64,000 nt of DNA from Trachythela sp. YZ-2020 (Eukaryota > Cnidaria > Anthozoa > Malacalcyonacea > Clavulariidae). A program made the translations under genes and the position numbers. Shown piece by piece: positions 46,826-58,127 of the stretch (its first letter is position 1; each line of letters opens with the position of its first letter). The stretch is taken from contig JADLSH010000155.1 in assembly GCA_016169945.1 (NCBI GenBank), forward strand, positions 1,743,501 through 1,807,500, given 5' to 3'. Below the pieces are notes generated by a model. That model had not been told where the DNA came from, searched no databases, and worked only from the letters and a program-made list of their open reading frames with translations.

Positions 46826-47820
46826 CTTGCAAGAAACTGGAAGTTGCATAGTGGATTTGTTTAGGCCCAGCATGTCACAGAACTTCTTTAGAGACACATG
46901 GCATTCAAGTAAAAGTGATTCAGCAAGCATTGTACCAACTTGAAATGAAATGCAACCAATGGTCACTTTTTGGGGCCCTATGAGAGTTTGGAATGAAACG
47001 TCAACTAAATAATAAGTATTTAATATACAATGTGCCAAAGTAAAAAAACAAACATACAGACGTATCATTCGGATCAACACAAGTGATTGTTCTCGGTTGG
47101 GCATATGGACATCGCTTTTGAAGACCAAATGACATGACAACATGATTAGGCATTAATGCGGCAAAACATCCATCCTAATGTTTAAAAGATACATAAATAC
47201 ATTGACCAAATATATAATTTAGAACTTATTAAATTAATAAAATACAATTAACTATTAAGTTGCCCTGGCTCACTACTGTGCTGCACTAATATTTACCAAA
47301 ACAAATAGAAAAAACATTTAAAAACCTTGCATGTCTCGAGAAGGTGGAAGTAGTTTCTCTTCTCATGGAGCAGCTTTACACAATCATGGCAAAATAACTA
47401 TCTAGGACCACACTCCATACATCGACAAACAGCAGTATTTGTGTTGCATTCGATTCATACAGTCTCACAAGAAAACGCTTCTTCTTCGACGCGAGTCTGT
47501 AAGAGAGATTCTCTTATGCCTTCCCAACTGTTAAACTCTTTAACACGTCGAAGGTGATGCTTTGATAGCCTGGTTGACTTCTCGTTTTCAACTTCATAGC
47601 CACAAGGATCACAGCAAGGTTCTTCCAGTTCCACATCTTCAATACATGGAGAACGTGGCTGACTTAAAGTTACTTTACGACAAAAGTTATTTACCTTCAC
47701 AACAACATTTCTTTTTGTTGTTCGACCCCGTGTAGATTTTGTATGAACGTGACCTTTGCAAGATTTAAATCTCTTTGCTGACGGCCTTGTTCGATCCGCC
47801 ATATTTTTTCTAATATTCAT
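46826..47820 (-). pseudogene. KDZ-type transposase, 5' exons with cysteine cluster
   Basis: Exon 1 (47326-47820) starts with a basic stretch (Met at 47820 or 47802). It ends in a cysteine-rich block with 'CRCMECGPR' then 'LFCHDCVKLLH', the CxC-type cluster found before KDZ transposase domains. Two in-frame stops interrupt it, TGA at 47455-47457 and TAG at 47398-47400. Exon 2 (47058-47174, donor TCT-GTATGT) reads 'FAALMPNHVVMSFGLQKRC'. Exon 3 (46826-46978) reads 'LLLECHVSLKKFCDML', which matches the KDZ 'LEC-x-VSL-x2-FC' phrase. The gene continues on the minus strand through the duplicated block to 26527. The stops mark it as decayed. Confidence 0.7.
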
Positions 47821-47839
47821 TAAATTGTTTCTAGTAGTT

Positions 47840-49345
47840 TGTCTATGAACCGCGTTAGGTTGCGCAGGTGCTCACCCAACTCACATTATAAGCGACATTC
47901 TAAAATTTAGGATACTCACTATATGTGATTTAGAACACGAGGAACGGGTGCTGGGTTACCACTACTGTAGACCTTGTAGTGAAGAAAAAACTGCGAAAAC
48001 CTCCCAAACTTAGACCGTACAGCCGTGTTCTTTTTCGCCATTTTGTAAACATTAAATGTCATAGCCGCTGGCAGACAAGAGGAGGTAAACGAGGGCTCGA
48101 AATAGCGCGAAAATTCAAAATCTATAGCGCGAAAATGTAATATATTTTGTCTTAATGGTAAAGCATATAATTTTTGTATATAGTACATATGTCAAGGATA
48201 GGTAATCTTCGGTAAATTGTGAGCGGGCGCTTAATTTCAATTTCAATTGATATTAGAAGAACATAAGACAATTTTAACATTTATCTTCCCTTCATGGCGA
48301 GCACAAATTTGCCTAAATTCGACGTCCACGATGCGGTGCGCTGACTGTCCTCCATTTCTGGCCATGAGTAGCCTAATGTTGCGATAAAATGAGAATACGG
48401 AGGAAGGAATGGACCGAAAGAAAATGTGGCAGTAATCTTCCTGATTTTATACCGTACGTTAGCATATATACTCTTATACAGGCAACATTTACAAGAAAGG
48501 TTTCTTGCTTGAGTTCACTCCTGAGAAGTGAGAATTTTCATATTTTCAGCTTGACTGAAACGGACAAAAGAGTGAAATTATATTTTTCAATCTTATAAAA
48601 TGATTTAATTTATCGAACTGATCTTGAAACTTCAATCCGCGTTCGCCATGAAAAAATCGTAAAGCTTCAGTCTCGAAAATCGTATAACCTTCTCTTTCAA
48701 TTATTCAAAATATGGCTATAAAAAGGTCAGTCACGATAAGAGTAAAAATTAAATCGTATAATGAAGTCTACAACCAAAAATGGGTTGACTTTAGCTTTGA
48801 CAGCACCGTGTTCACATGATGCCCCTGGTAAACTCATGACATATTGCTTGATACCTTTACATATAATTTCACGATTCCTTCGTTTCAATGTGGGCGTTAC
48901 GAAGGTATCGCCTTAATTTTTCACTACATTCATACGAAGATCAATCAACGTTATATATTTTAACATATATCCATGTGCAAATGAAAATTTGTCAATTGTA
49001 ACGGTAACTATGAAATTACTATACTCATGCTTTGCCTTAGAATATAGACAGAAACAACTAATACATACTTCATGAACTACAAGCGCTTTGTTCATGAACT
49101 ATATTAGGACTGATCATTATGAAGTTCATATGAACTATCATTATGGACTGTTTTCAATATAGTCAGGGATTATGATGATTATTGTCACAGACAACTGGTA
49201 CTAACTTCATGTACGAAAGGTACTGCAGTATGCACACGGGCTAATAGGCCTATAGTTTCACACTCGGAATCTCGTTCAATGGGAATAATAGTTGATGGTG
49301 TTTATAGATGGAATATTTGAAGCAAATTTATATACATTTCTAGAC
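47840..49345. other. Spacer, no supported gene
   Basis: A minus-strand frame from 48041 ('MAKKNTAVRSKFGRFSQFF') has a good start context but only 40 codons and no recognised family. ORFs at 48389-48598 and 48913-49095 are unsupported. Confidence 0.4.
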
Positions 49346-49348
49346 CTA

Positions 49349-51049
49349 CAATCTTGGACAAAAAGAGTTGAAGAATATGAAAAATACTGCATATGTTAGG
49401 TTTATTTTGATTTTTTTTGCCCCACAATCAATTTTGAATATTTTGGTAGAGGAGTCGTTGGTGGAGGGCAGGGGCGGATCTAGGGTAAGTCCAATCAGTC
49501 GCGTGACTGACGTATTTTTTTGCAAATAAATAATTAATTTATTATTTCGAAATTTGAATAATTAATTATAATGTCCAGTTTACGTCTTTACGAGCTCAGT
49601 TTTGAATAAATATATGCTTTATCTAGAGCAGCGGTAAAACGCAAGAAACTCGCAGAATCGGGTGGTCATTATGCTCATTTGATTGGTCGAGAGGTCATTT
49701 GGACTTATCTGGACTGATCTGTGGGGTGGTCGGACTGATTTGCACCTTAAGGGAGTCTTTATCAGTCCATTTCTTTCATGTTGATTGGTCAATTTGAAAA
49801 TATTGACAATTCCTATAGGTTCATTTTTTTGGACTGATTCGGACTGATTCGCGGCTGGGGGCATCAGTCCTGAAAATTGCGAAATTCATGCAAAGCAGTC
49901 TTTCTACTTGTAATCTCGTATATTATAAACTATACCAAGGTTTTTCATAGTAGGAAAATTGTTTTACGATGTCGAGTATTGATATGTACGCGGACGTTCG
50001 AAATGCGATTGCACGATACGATTTAACGGCCTTAAATAAACTTCGACTGTCTTTGAATGAGGTTGTCGTCGGACAGCGAAGATATCAAGCGAGCAGCTTT
50101 TATCTTTGCTATTCAGCAACGAGAAGGCACTCAGTAGAGACTTCTCTGCTGAAATCTACGTGCCTCACAAAGATCGTGGTGGTAATTTGGGTGGTAAAGC
50201 CAAAGATAAAGCGTGCACTGCTATAACGTATGAAAATATCCAAAATAAATATACTGCAATATATTTTGTATGATAAATGATGCGAAGTTGAAATATAACA
50301 CGCTTTAATACATTTTTATCGAGCAACTTGCATTGCTCTTTCGGACCTTCCCGCTTTCCTAATTCCTACTGTATTTATAATTTATAATAAAGGATCAGAG
50401 TAACGCAATTGGAGTGTTAAAACGATGTTATTTTGCTAATTTGCATTGCATGAAAGATTTGCGATGAATATCATTTGCGATGAAAGTCTATTTATAGTAT
50501 AAATTGTAATTGTAATTGGATAATGCATTTTACAAAGTATAATTGAAATATAACTCTTTATTTTGCTTGAGAATTTTGTTTCACATGCAGCGATTTATCT
50601 TGTGAAGGATTTTATGTGCTTAAATTTTAAGTATAAGCCAAATTCATTTTAATTCAAAGCCTATTGAAACTACATGATGTGTACAATTCAATTGACTTTT
50701 CCAAGTCATTTAATTCCGAAGATAAATGTCTGGGAGAAGGTATGTTTGTGAGATCATAAAAAATCGTGTCTTTGATGTACTTCATTATCTTGGGAATTCT
50801 GCAAAATCTCACCCCCAAAACGCTTGAAATCGCATTTCAGGGAGTCTAGATTTCAAAAATTTCCGGGGGGGCATGCCCCTGTACCCCCCTAGCATGTCTC
50901 ACGCCTTCGGCGTTCGACTTATGTTTCCAAAATCCTAGATCCGCCCCTGGTGGAGGGGGTGATACTTAAAGTTATTATCGTATTTTTATGTTTAAATATT
51001 AACACTAAGTGAAATTCTAAAATTTTCTCAACAATTTTGTCCAAGATTG
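49349..51049. mobile_element. TA-flanked (mariner-like) element, host of a nested hAT
   Basis: The ends 'caatcttggacaaaa' and the inverse 'ttttgtccaagattg' lie next to TA on each side (49347-49348, 51050-51051). Removing the nested hAT-like element leaves about 220 bp, a MITE-sized remnant. The family also has single ends at 16513 and 24191. Confidence 0.7.
49469..50949. mobile_element. hAT-like non-autonomous element (1,481 bp)
   Basis: The inverted ends 'caggggcggatctagg' and 'cctagatccgcccctg' are flanked by a perfect 8-bp duplication GTGGAGGG (49461-49468 and 50950-50957). The CAGGGGCGG terminus and 8-bp duplication are hAT hallmarks. The only sizeable ORF (49969-50226, 85 codons) shows no dimerisation or BED domain, so the element depends on another hAT source. 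Confidence 0.88.
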
Positions 51050-51052
51050 TAG

Positions 51053-51355
51053 CTGTGGAACTGTCTAGGTTATACTTATAGTTATCACAGTTAGCTTTAC
51101 ATCTTTCATAAATCTTTTAAATACTTCATTTTGCTTGGCAAATTTGTTGATAAATTAACAAGTCTCATTAAGTGACTCAGTGCTCTTACTCAGTGCTCTT
51201 GTAAGCCCTCCTGCCTTCGACCATGCAAAACAATACTACATTAAATAATTATTTGCAACCACTGGAAACAGTCTCTGAGAAGTACAAGAGATGCAGCTAT
51301 TGAAATTTTTGCGTGAAGGTGTTGCAAACTTCTGTCTTCCAAACAAGTTTTTGTT
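51053..51355. other. 3' flank of the GPCR gene
   Basis: No gene. A tandem 'cagtgctcttact' pair occurs at 51177-51201. I did not find a clear poly(A) signal for the minus-strand gene here. Confidence 0.4.
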
Positions 51356-52300
51356 TCAATTACAACAGATGCTTTTCAAAACTTTAAAGGCTTCATGTCT
51401 TAAGACAGGTCTCGTCCAAAAGTAGATGACAGAGTTAAGGATTGTGTTTACCCCAAGAGCTGCAGCATACCAGGAAATAACGACACGATATATTATTATG
51501 TCCTTTTCGAGATAATAAATGTTGAGAACCTCGCCAGGGATACAACAAACATAGAATGTAACCACAACCAGTGCACAAGACTTGACTAGCTTCAATTCCT
51601 TCAAGGAATATCGTTTTCCAATACGATTTGATGACTTTGTTTCTGTTTGGATCTCACCAATTGGTTTGTTTGCCCGCAGTATTTTCCTTGTTGCATATAG
51701 GATCCTTACGTAACAAAACGTATGAAGCAGCATAGGAACAATTGCATAGACAGCGCAAAATATGTAATAGAATATTGCTGAAACTACAGCTAATGGCACG
51801 ATGATTAATGTTACCAATAACACACAGCAAATGTATCTCAAAAACGTTTTCTTTGTAAGGTAGTTTCGGTGTACAATTGGATGCAAAACACCCATGTATC
51901 TCTCAAACGTTAAAGCGCATAAAGCTGCTAAAGACAATCCCCACGGTATAAATGCTATGGTAGAAAATACAAAACTTAGCACACAGTCAGGTGAACCAAA
52001 AACTTCGCTTAGGTGAAGAAATGTAAACAATGGGAGGGTAAGCAAACCGACAGCCAAGTCCGCCGCTGACTGGATTAGTACGGGAAAGTGACAAACTTTC
52101 ACTCTCAGTTGATGATTTTTCAATAGTGTAAGGACGGTAATACCGTTCAAAAGTATCACAGGAATGGTGAGGATACAATTCGCCACGGATGTGATAACCT
52201 GGTTGAGGACATATTTACTTGAAGGAAGTTCCACAATAATGTAATATGTGCTCCCGGCTATGGAACACTCTTTAATGTAGTTGGCTATTGTATTGTTCAT
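51356..52300 (-). CDS. Rhodopsin-family (class A) GPCR, single exon
   Basis: The frame gives 314 residues with seven hydrophobic helices and no intron. Landmarks are N52 in TM1 ('LLNGITVL'), the sodium-site Asp D81 in TM2 ('SAADLAVGLL'), C106 before TM3 for the extracellular disulfide, E133-R134-Y135 at the end of TM3, P255 in TM6 ('CCIPGEV', in place of CWxP), and N289-S-V-I-Y293 in TM7 (variant NPxxY). The N-terminus has a potential glycosylation site (NNT at 2-4) and the short tail ends in cysteines suited to palmitoylation. Length and style fit the large cnidarian sets of amine-, adenosine- or melanocortin-like orphan receptors; the ligand cannot be told. Start is the first Met of the frame. 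It appears intact and is the strongest host gene in the window. Confidence 0.92.
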   Translation of the reverse strand: MNNTIANYIKECSIAGSTYYIIVELPSSKYVLNQVITSVANCILTIPVILLNGITVLTLLKNHQLRVKVCHFPVLIQSAADLAVGLLTLPLFTFLHLSEVFGSPDCVLSFVFSTIAFIPWGLSLAALCALTFERYMGVLHPIVHRNYLTKKTFLRYICCVLLVTLIIVPLAVVSAIFYYIFCAVYAIVPMLLHTFCYVRILYATRKILRANKPIGEIQTETKSSNRIGKRYSLKELKLVKSCALVVVTFYVCCIPGEVLNIYYLEKDIIIYRVVISWYAAALGVNTILNSVIYFWTRPVLRHEAFKVLKSICCN

Positions 52301-52636
52301 TTCTGACTTTTTCCTCTTTGATTTGACGTTGTGCTTGTTTCAAAATATTACGAGCTAGAGGGGAAAAAATTCCAACATTTCAATCGCTGGCAATATAATG
52401 ACAGATGATTAAAATAATGATATATGCTTGCTTCACTGTGCAGGCGCTATAACAACGTAAGCAAATACCGTTTTAAACACGATGAAAATTAACAGGATGA
52501 TAACGTTTTTCTATAATGAAAAATGTTGTAAATAACCCTTTGTTCCATGTGAACTATTGTAAATACTTTAATTAATTAAATGATATTCTTTTGTGTGATA
52601 AATGATATTCATTTGAATGATATTCATAGAATACAA

Positions 52637-52669
<33 letters not shown>

Positions 52670-53092
52670 TTGTTGATATGATATTTTCATACATTTAGAA
52701 GTAATTTTGCTTTAGGCTTTTTGCCAGTATAATATTCTACTGATTGTTAGAGTAGCGTTCTTACACACAATCTTGTCTACCTTTGCAACTATTAATGCCC
52801 ATACTCATCAATTATACCATTGCATAATCAAATATTTAACAATTATGATCAAATACATTAACAAGCTCGATTTGAAGAATTATCAAGGCCGAATATTGGG
52901 TTTAGCATAGTTAGTGGCCTTGATAATTCTCCATGCACATCAAGCAAAAACTGAATTCAACAATTATTTTAATCTTAATTTTAAAGATGAAAACAGAAGC
53001 CGCTTGTACTATGCGTTCATTGTTTAAACCAGAACAAAGGAAAGGGATGAAACACCGAATCGCTGCTGTTAAATTTTCGACGTGATTCTGAC
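52301..53092. other. Spacer upstream of the GPCR
   Basis: Contains a (GTCGTT/GTTGTT)n microsatellite at 52632-52675. No gene or promoter element could be assigned. Confidence 0.5.
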
Positions 53093-53176
53093 CTTGCTTT
53101 GCTTTGCTTTGCTTTGCTTTGCTTTGCTTTGCTTTGCTTTGCTCTGCTCTGCTTTGCTTTGCTTTGCTTTGCTTTG
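53093..53176. repeat. (TTTGC)n microsatellite
   Basis: About sixteen copies of a 5-bp unit, with two units carrying C for T. ORFs on both strands across it (Ala/Leu/Cys/Phe or Lys/Gln/Ser/Ala repeats) are artefacts. Confidence 0.97.
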
Positions 53177-53315
53177 GAACCATTATTCCTTTTATTATCT
53201 TTTTGAATGTTCGTAAATATGTAAAGATACTTATATTAAAGGGAGGTCCGTACTGGAAAAATATTCTCCCGAAGGTCGAAGAACGCTTGTGAGGCCGAGG
53301 GAAATAACGACCTAA

Positions 53316-53415
53316 ACTGTAAATAACGTTCCTATTTTTTTTCTTCAAGGAAAATTGAAAATTTTTAAAAGTTCCAGTGTTGTTCGAGATCAGTGGCGTT
53401 GCCTAGTCAAAACAT
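53316..53415. repeat. Dispersed repeat shared with the duplicated block
   Basis: 'taaataacgttccta' and then 'ttccagtgttgttcgagatc' parallel 28013-28125 (and 37659-37771). In the duplicated block this lies beside the 140-bp palindrome; here the matching arms are degraded ('ggaggtccgtactgg'). Confidence 0.55.
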
Positions 53416-53719
53416 GCTGCTAAATTTGAAAGTCGGCAGTCAAAAGTCTTGAAAGAAAGATATCTTTTTACATTATATTTTACTCAAGATCATGGCCGCA
53501 TGCCAGCTGTGATATTTTTCTCAATTTTTGGCTGTTCAAGTGTTGTCGTGTTGCAGTTGAAGTTTTCAAACCGCCTTGTTAACCCGGTACTAGTCTAGGT
53601 AGTGATTCGCCGTCAACTGAATTTGCCTCGGAATTTGCATAAGGATAGGAATTTGCATTGTTTTTGGACTATAATTTTCCAAATATTTCAAGATACGATG
53701 AAATAGGTATGCCTGTTTA

Positions 53720-54243
53720 GGGCCTGTTCATATGATCCCACTTGCCGAGACGTCTCGCCTAACGGGACGAATATTTTCGTGTGTTCATATGGAGTTTTTC
53801 ATCCCGCTTGCCGAGATGAAATTACAATGTTGTTCTATATATAATTAGCGCTGCAAAACATGTACATTTCATGCACGCAACACAAATATTTTAACGATTT
53901 TGTTGTTGCTTATTATTTTTTTGCAATAAAAAGCATTGGTTTAGCAACATATTTCATGCTTGATTGTAAAACTAACATTAAACTACGTAAAAATCGTCAA
54001 ATTAAGCGGCAATATCGGAAATTTGGTTTCTCGATTTAATCCCGGTAGGCGGGCTGGCGTGTTCATATGGAATATTTTCATCCCGCCTACCTATGATCTC
54101 GGCTCAAAGAGGCGAGATCTCGCCAAGCGGGCCAGCCCGCTTTCTCATATGAACACGATGTAAATTTTTATAGTAAAAGTACTATGAGGCGAGATCATAG
54201 GTAGGCGAGACGTCTCGGTAAGCGGGATCATATGAACAGGCCC
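53720..54243. mobile_element. Harbinger-like MITE (524 bp)
   Basis: The inverted ends 'gggcctgttcatatgatccc' are flanked by TTA on both sides (53717-53719, 54244-54246). 'cgagacgtctcg' and 'gttcatatgga' motifs repeat inside both arms. The ORF at 53960-54163 lies wholly inside it and is chance. Confidence 0.88.
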
Positions 54244-54573
54244 TTATTGAATTTTAGTTAATGTGTAGTTTTTCATCGTTTAAACTTGCTAAAACTGCCG
54301 ATTTGAACAGTACTTCGACTTTACTCATTTGTTGTTTTTTGTACAATTGAAACGCTGTTTAACATGAAAAAACATGTTCACACTGCCGTTTACCTTGCTT
54401 TCTTGTAGGAAATGTGCTGTTTTCAATTGAAGTTTTTGCTATGGTTATTTTATAATTTTAGAAACCAAATCACGCAAATTCTCAAAAGATATTATGCATG
54501 CTGCATGTCGGCCAAGCAGAAAGCCGTAGCTTTACATTGTTTATATTTATACTATTTTCTCGTTTTATTATTT

Positions 54574-54790
54574 CAGCTGAAATAATTTCACGGTGTCGTC
54601 ATCGTAACAAATTTCGCGTAAACAACACAAACAAAGCCATGCATGCACACATGCCACACACTGTCTCCCACATACACCCCCACGTTCCGGCAGGAAGCAT
54701 ACATAAGCGGTCATTTATTTCGATACTTGTTACTGCCTGATGATTCTTTTACAGATGAAACAGCCTGTTGCGGACAAGTTTTGAGGTAAG
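54574..54790 (+). mobile_element. Penelope-like element, 3' end fragment (a)
   Basis: It matches 60170-60370: 'gctgaaataatttcacggtg', the 'catacacccccacg' phrase and the final 'caagttttgaggtaagcg'. Only the last codons of the GIY-YIG protein and the 3' region remain. Just downstream, 54875-54895 holds the inverse of the terminal 'gcggacaagttttgaggt'. Confidence 0.6.
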
Positions 54791-55337
54791 CGAAAAAATA
54801 TATATACATGCATATAGCTCAGTTGTCAGAGAAGAGAAGAAAGGGATGAAACACCGGCGCTTGTCAGATTGCTTACCTCAAAACTGGTCTGCAATATATA
54901 GGGTGTATCAAAAGTATGTATTAGCGTGCTCTTGTGCGTACAATATTGCGTGCAAAAATATGATTTTTTTAATATTTACAAAGATTAGGGTTTTAGCTTT
55001 TGACTGACAACCAAACAGAAATGACCAAAAACATGATGGTTAAAAATCGCCGTTCGAAAATGCATTTTTCCACCTCTGTGCATATATAAACAACAGAAAA
55101 AGCAATTAACCAATAATATGTGTTGCAAAACAATAATGTTAAAACAGTTATGAAAAATCATTTAGTTTTATTCCATATGTTATGCTTTTAAATTAAAATT
55201 AATGAATTTGAGATCTAAATGGGATTTGTTTTCAATTAGTTTCGTACCCAGTTCCCAAAGGTGGAAAAATGTGATTTCTACCGACAGTTTTTATTCGATT
55301 CATACTTGGTTATGATACAAAAAAGTATTGTAGTAAA

Positions 55338-56008
55338 ATTTATTTCGATGACGACACCGTGAAATTATTTCAGCTCTTTTGTTGAGTAAACAATTCTTGT
55401 TTTTTTCTTTCAAAATACAAATTGAGATTGCATCGTTTTGATCCTCCCGTGTACGAAATAGAATGTTTTAAAATTTGCCAATTAATACTGAAATCCTTAT
55501 TGCTTTCTTTCAATGTCCAAATATATTTCGAAAGTTCCGTGTCATTTGCATGCTTTTTATGCTGAAAAGATTTAGTGTGGTTGGCCAATCGCTCTTTGAA
55601 TGTGGTTGCAGTCATGCCAATGTAATTTTTGATCGTGTTTGTGTTGCTTACTGTGACTGTTGCTTTGTATACTATGTCCCTAGTCATGCATTGTTTTTGA
55701 AGCGGGCAAATGGTGTTTTCTCTACAACTGCAATTGGTAGTGTTCCTATCCTGTGTCTTGTTATTCCTAGATATGCGTGCATTGTGATTATTGAAAAGGA
55801 GAGATTTTCTAGCGTGTTTTATTATTGAAATATCGTTTTCAGGTATAGTAGCCAAATATGAAGCCCAAGATAAAGCTTGGTCCAATAGTTTTTCAGAAAT
55901 AGATGGGTAGAAATCGACAATGTCAAACGAAATAAAACTGTGTCTGTCCTTATCTTTTATATTGCCAAACCACTGGATAACTTGTTTTGTATTCCTCCAT
56001 TGATTTAA
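55338..56008 (-). pseudogene. Penelope-like element, rearranged copy (b)
   Basis: The minus strand reads a reverse-transcriptase piece ('DQALSWASYLATIPENDISI') joined directly to the C-terminal part with a zinc-knuckle-like 'NCSCRENTICPLQKQC' and a GIY-YIG endonuclease domain ('NYIGMTATTFKERLANH', 'TELSKYIWTLK'). The whole RT palm/thumb between them is deleted. The terminal 'CLEEK' motif is also altered. Its upstream end faces the plus-strand copy c across a 27-bp spacer, and about 170 bp of the two copies are inverted duplicates. Confidence 0.75.
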
Positions 56009-56035
56009 TTAATTCCAATTTGAGAGAAAAACTGA

Positions 56036-56680
56036 ATTTAAATCAATGGAGGAATACAAAACAAGTTATTCAGTGGTTTGGCAATATAAAAGATAAGGAC
56101 AGACACAGTTTTATTTCGTTTGACATTGTCGATTTCTACCCATCTATTTCTGAAAAACTATTGGACCAAGCTTTATCTTGGGCTTCATATTTTTTACTAC
56201 TATACCTGAAAACGATATTTCAATAATAAAACACGCTAGAAAATCTCTCCTTTTCAATACCGGAATTTCATGGATAAAAAAAGATAGCCATAGTTTGTTT
56301 GACGTTAGCATGGGCAGTTTCGACGGCGCGGAAATTTGTGAGTTAGTAGGCCTTTTCATTTTAAACCACCTGAGTAAGAAATTTGGCAAAGAAAGCATCG
56401 GCCTATATAGAGATGACGGTTTGGCTATTATAAAAAGTAAATCAGCACGTTTAGCAGACAAAACAAGAAAAGATCTCCACAAAATTTTCGAGCAGTTTGA
56501 CCTAAAAATTACCGCCGAATCAAATTTACGCATTGTAAACTTTTTAGATGTAACTTTCGACCTTAACAATGGAAAACATAGGCCCTATAGGAAGCCCAAT
56601 GACGATCCACTATACATAAATATGCACTCTAATCACCCACCGAGCATCACAAGGCAACTACCTGCATCAATACCCTTTAT
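56036..56680 (+). pseudogene. Penelope-like reverse transcriptase fragment (c)
   Basis: Reads 'SFISFDIVDFYPSISEKLLD' (RT motif with the first catalytic Asp). After a frame change near 56190 it reads 'IGLYRDDGLAI' (YxDD-type catalytic box), 'VNFLDVTFDL' and 'PYRKPNDDPLYINMHSNHPP'. These are in the normal Penelope order. A MITE at 56681 cuts it off. Penelope-like elements encode an RT plus GIY-YIG nuclease and move by target-primed reverse transcription. Confidence 0.85.
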
Positions 56681-57053
56681 GTGGCAGTGTAGCAGATCTG
56701 CTACAAATAGAAGAGCGAGCGAATTTTTTCGCAGTCTGGGTCTAGTTTGCTCTTTTACCCACAATGCAATACAGCCCACGTTGTTGACATTGTGGTAATG
56801 GCGAAATTTTTTACCGAAGTGGCTTTTAGACTGAGAAAATGATGTCCAAATCACAGTGATTTCGGTAAGTTTTGCAGCTCTAAAGTTGTAACAATGTTCT
56901 ATCTTTGTAAGACGCTCTAGGGTATAAGTTTTAGTGTATTTTATTTTGCCATAGGGCAGTCTTTTCATATCGTATTTATGTGTTTGTAAAATGCCTTTGT
57001 GTTTGTTGAATAATTTCATAAAGATATTTGTAGCATATCTGCTACATTGCCAC
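56681..57053. mobile_element. MITE inserted in the Penelope RT
   Basis: The ends 'gtggcagtgtagcagatctg' and the inverse ending at 57053 share the palindromic core TGTAGCAGAT-ATCTGCTACA, which also occurs at 59131-59149 downstream of the piggyBac fragment. Penelope coding stops exactly at its left end and does not resume at the right. The minus-strand ORF 56633-57064 spans it but shows no domain I can name. Confidence 0.55.
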
Positions 57054-57191
57054 GAAGTGATCACTGAAGCTCGAATTACATGAACTTTATATTTTTGATA
57101 AAGTGTACAATATGTGTTGTATTTTTCTGCAATTTACTTTGAATGTAGTTGAAAACAAGTAAATATTTATTTTTGTCTTGTCTGGTTTCAG

Positions 57192-57335
57192 GTTGAACAT
57201 TATATTTTACACTTTATATAATAATTATGTATTATATATGTATTATATATGTATTATATATGTATTATATATGTATTATATATCTATTATATATCTATTA
57301 TATATGTATTATATATGTATTATACACTGTGTGTT
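57192..57335. repeat. 12-bp microsatellite (ATATGTATTATAT)
   Basis: About eleven units of 'tatatatgtatt' with a few 'ctatt' variants. AT-only sequence follows to 57358. Confidence 0.95.
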
Positions 57336-57358
57336 ACTAATATATATATATATATTAT

Positions 57359-58040
57359 ACCTCACAATAAATTTGTCCAATCAGAGAACTATACTTGTAC
57401 CACATGACCGTGGTATTTTTCAGCGAATACCATGCCCCGGGCAACTTGTATCCTGAGTCGTTTCCCCGGGGCATGGTATTAGAGTCGAATACCACGCTTG
57501 AGCGGGGAATTCGACTTTTGAATACCCCGCTCGTCCCCAGGCCGTCATCTAATTTCATTGCCTGTTCTAGCATAGCATCTAGTACAAGTAAAACCATACA
57601 AGGTTCAGTATAATATATCATTTATAGACCTTTCACTTGGGGTATTCCCAAAAAATTACCCTTTGGGATGAAATATCCATCCGGCTTCGTGGTATTTTTC
57701 AGCGAATGCCATGCCCCAGGCAACTTGTACCCTGATTCGTTTCTCCGGGGCATCCTATTCAAGTCGAATACCACGCTTGAGCGGGGAATTTGACTTTTGA
57801 ACACCCCGCTTGTCCCCAGGCCGTCTTCTAATTTCATCGCCTGTTTTCTAGCATTATAGTACAAGTAAACCATACAAGGTTCGGTATAATAGATCATTTA
57901 TCAACCTTTCACTTGGGGTATTCCCAAAAAATTACCCTTTGGGATGAAATATCCCTCCGGCTTCACCCTCTGTCTGAATATTTCATCCCTCAGGGTAATG
58001 TTTTGTGGAATACCCCTCGCTCCAGGTCTATAACTGATAA
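57359..58040. repeat. Tandem foldback array
   Basis: Three copies of a roughly 280-bp unit, two long and one short, share 'gtggtatttttcagcgaat', 'gcttgagcggggaatt' and 'ccttgggatgaaatatcc'-type phrases. Within a unit, 'catgccccgggcaa' and 'ccccggggcatggtatt' are inverted, so each can fold on itself. ORFs across it on both strands mirror each other and are not genes. An (AT)n and (ATT)n run follows at 58040-58070. Confidence 0.7.
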
Positions 58041-58127
58041 CTATATATATATATATATATATTATTATTATAAATGTTGTATTAGTAACACTATTGTAGG
58101 CTTGATTATATCCTTTTTCATCATGTT

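Noticed and set aside
53104..53348. ORFs rich in Ala/Leu/Cys/Phe (+) or Lys/Gln/Ser/Ala (-)
   Set aside because: Produced by the TTTGC microsatellite on both strands.
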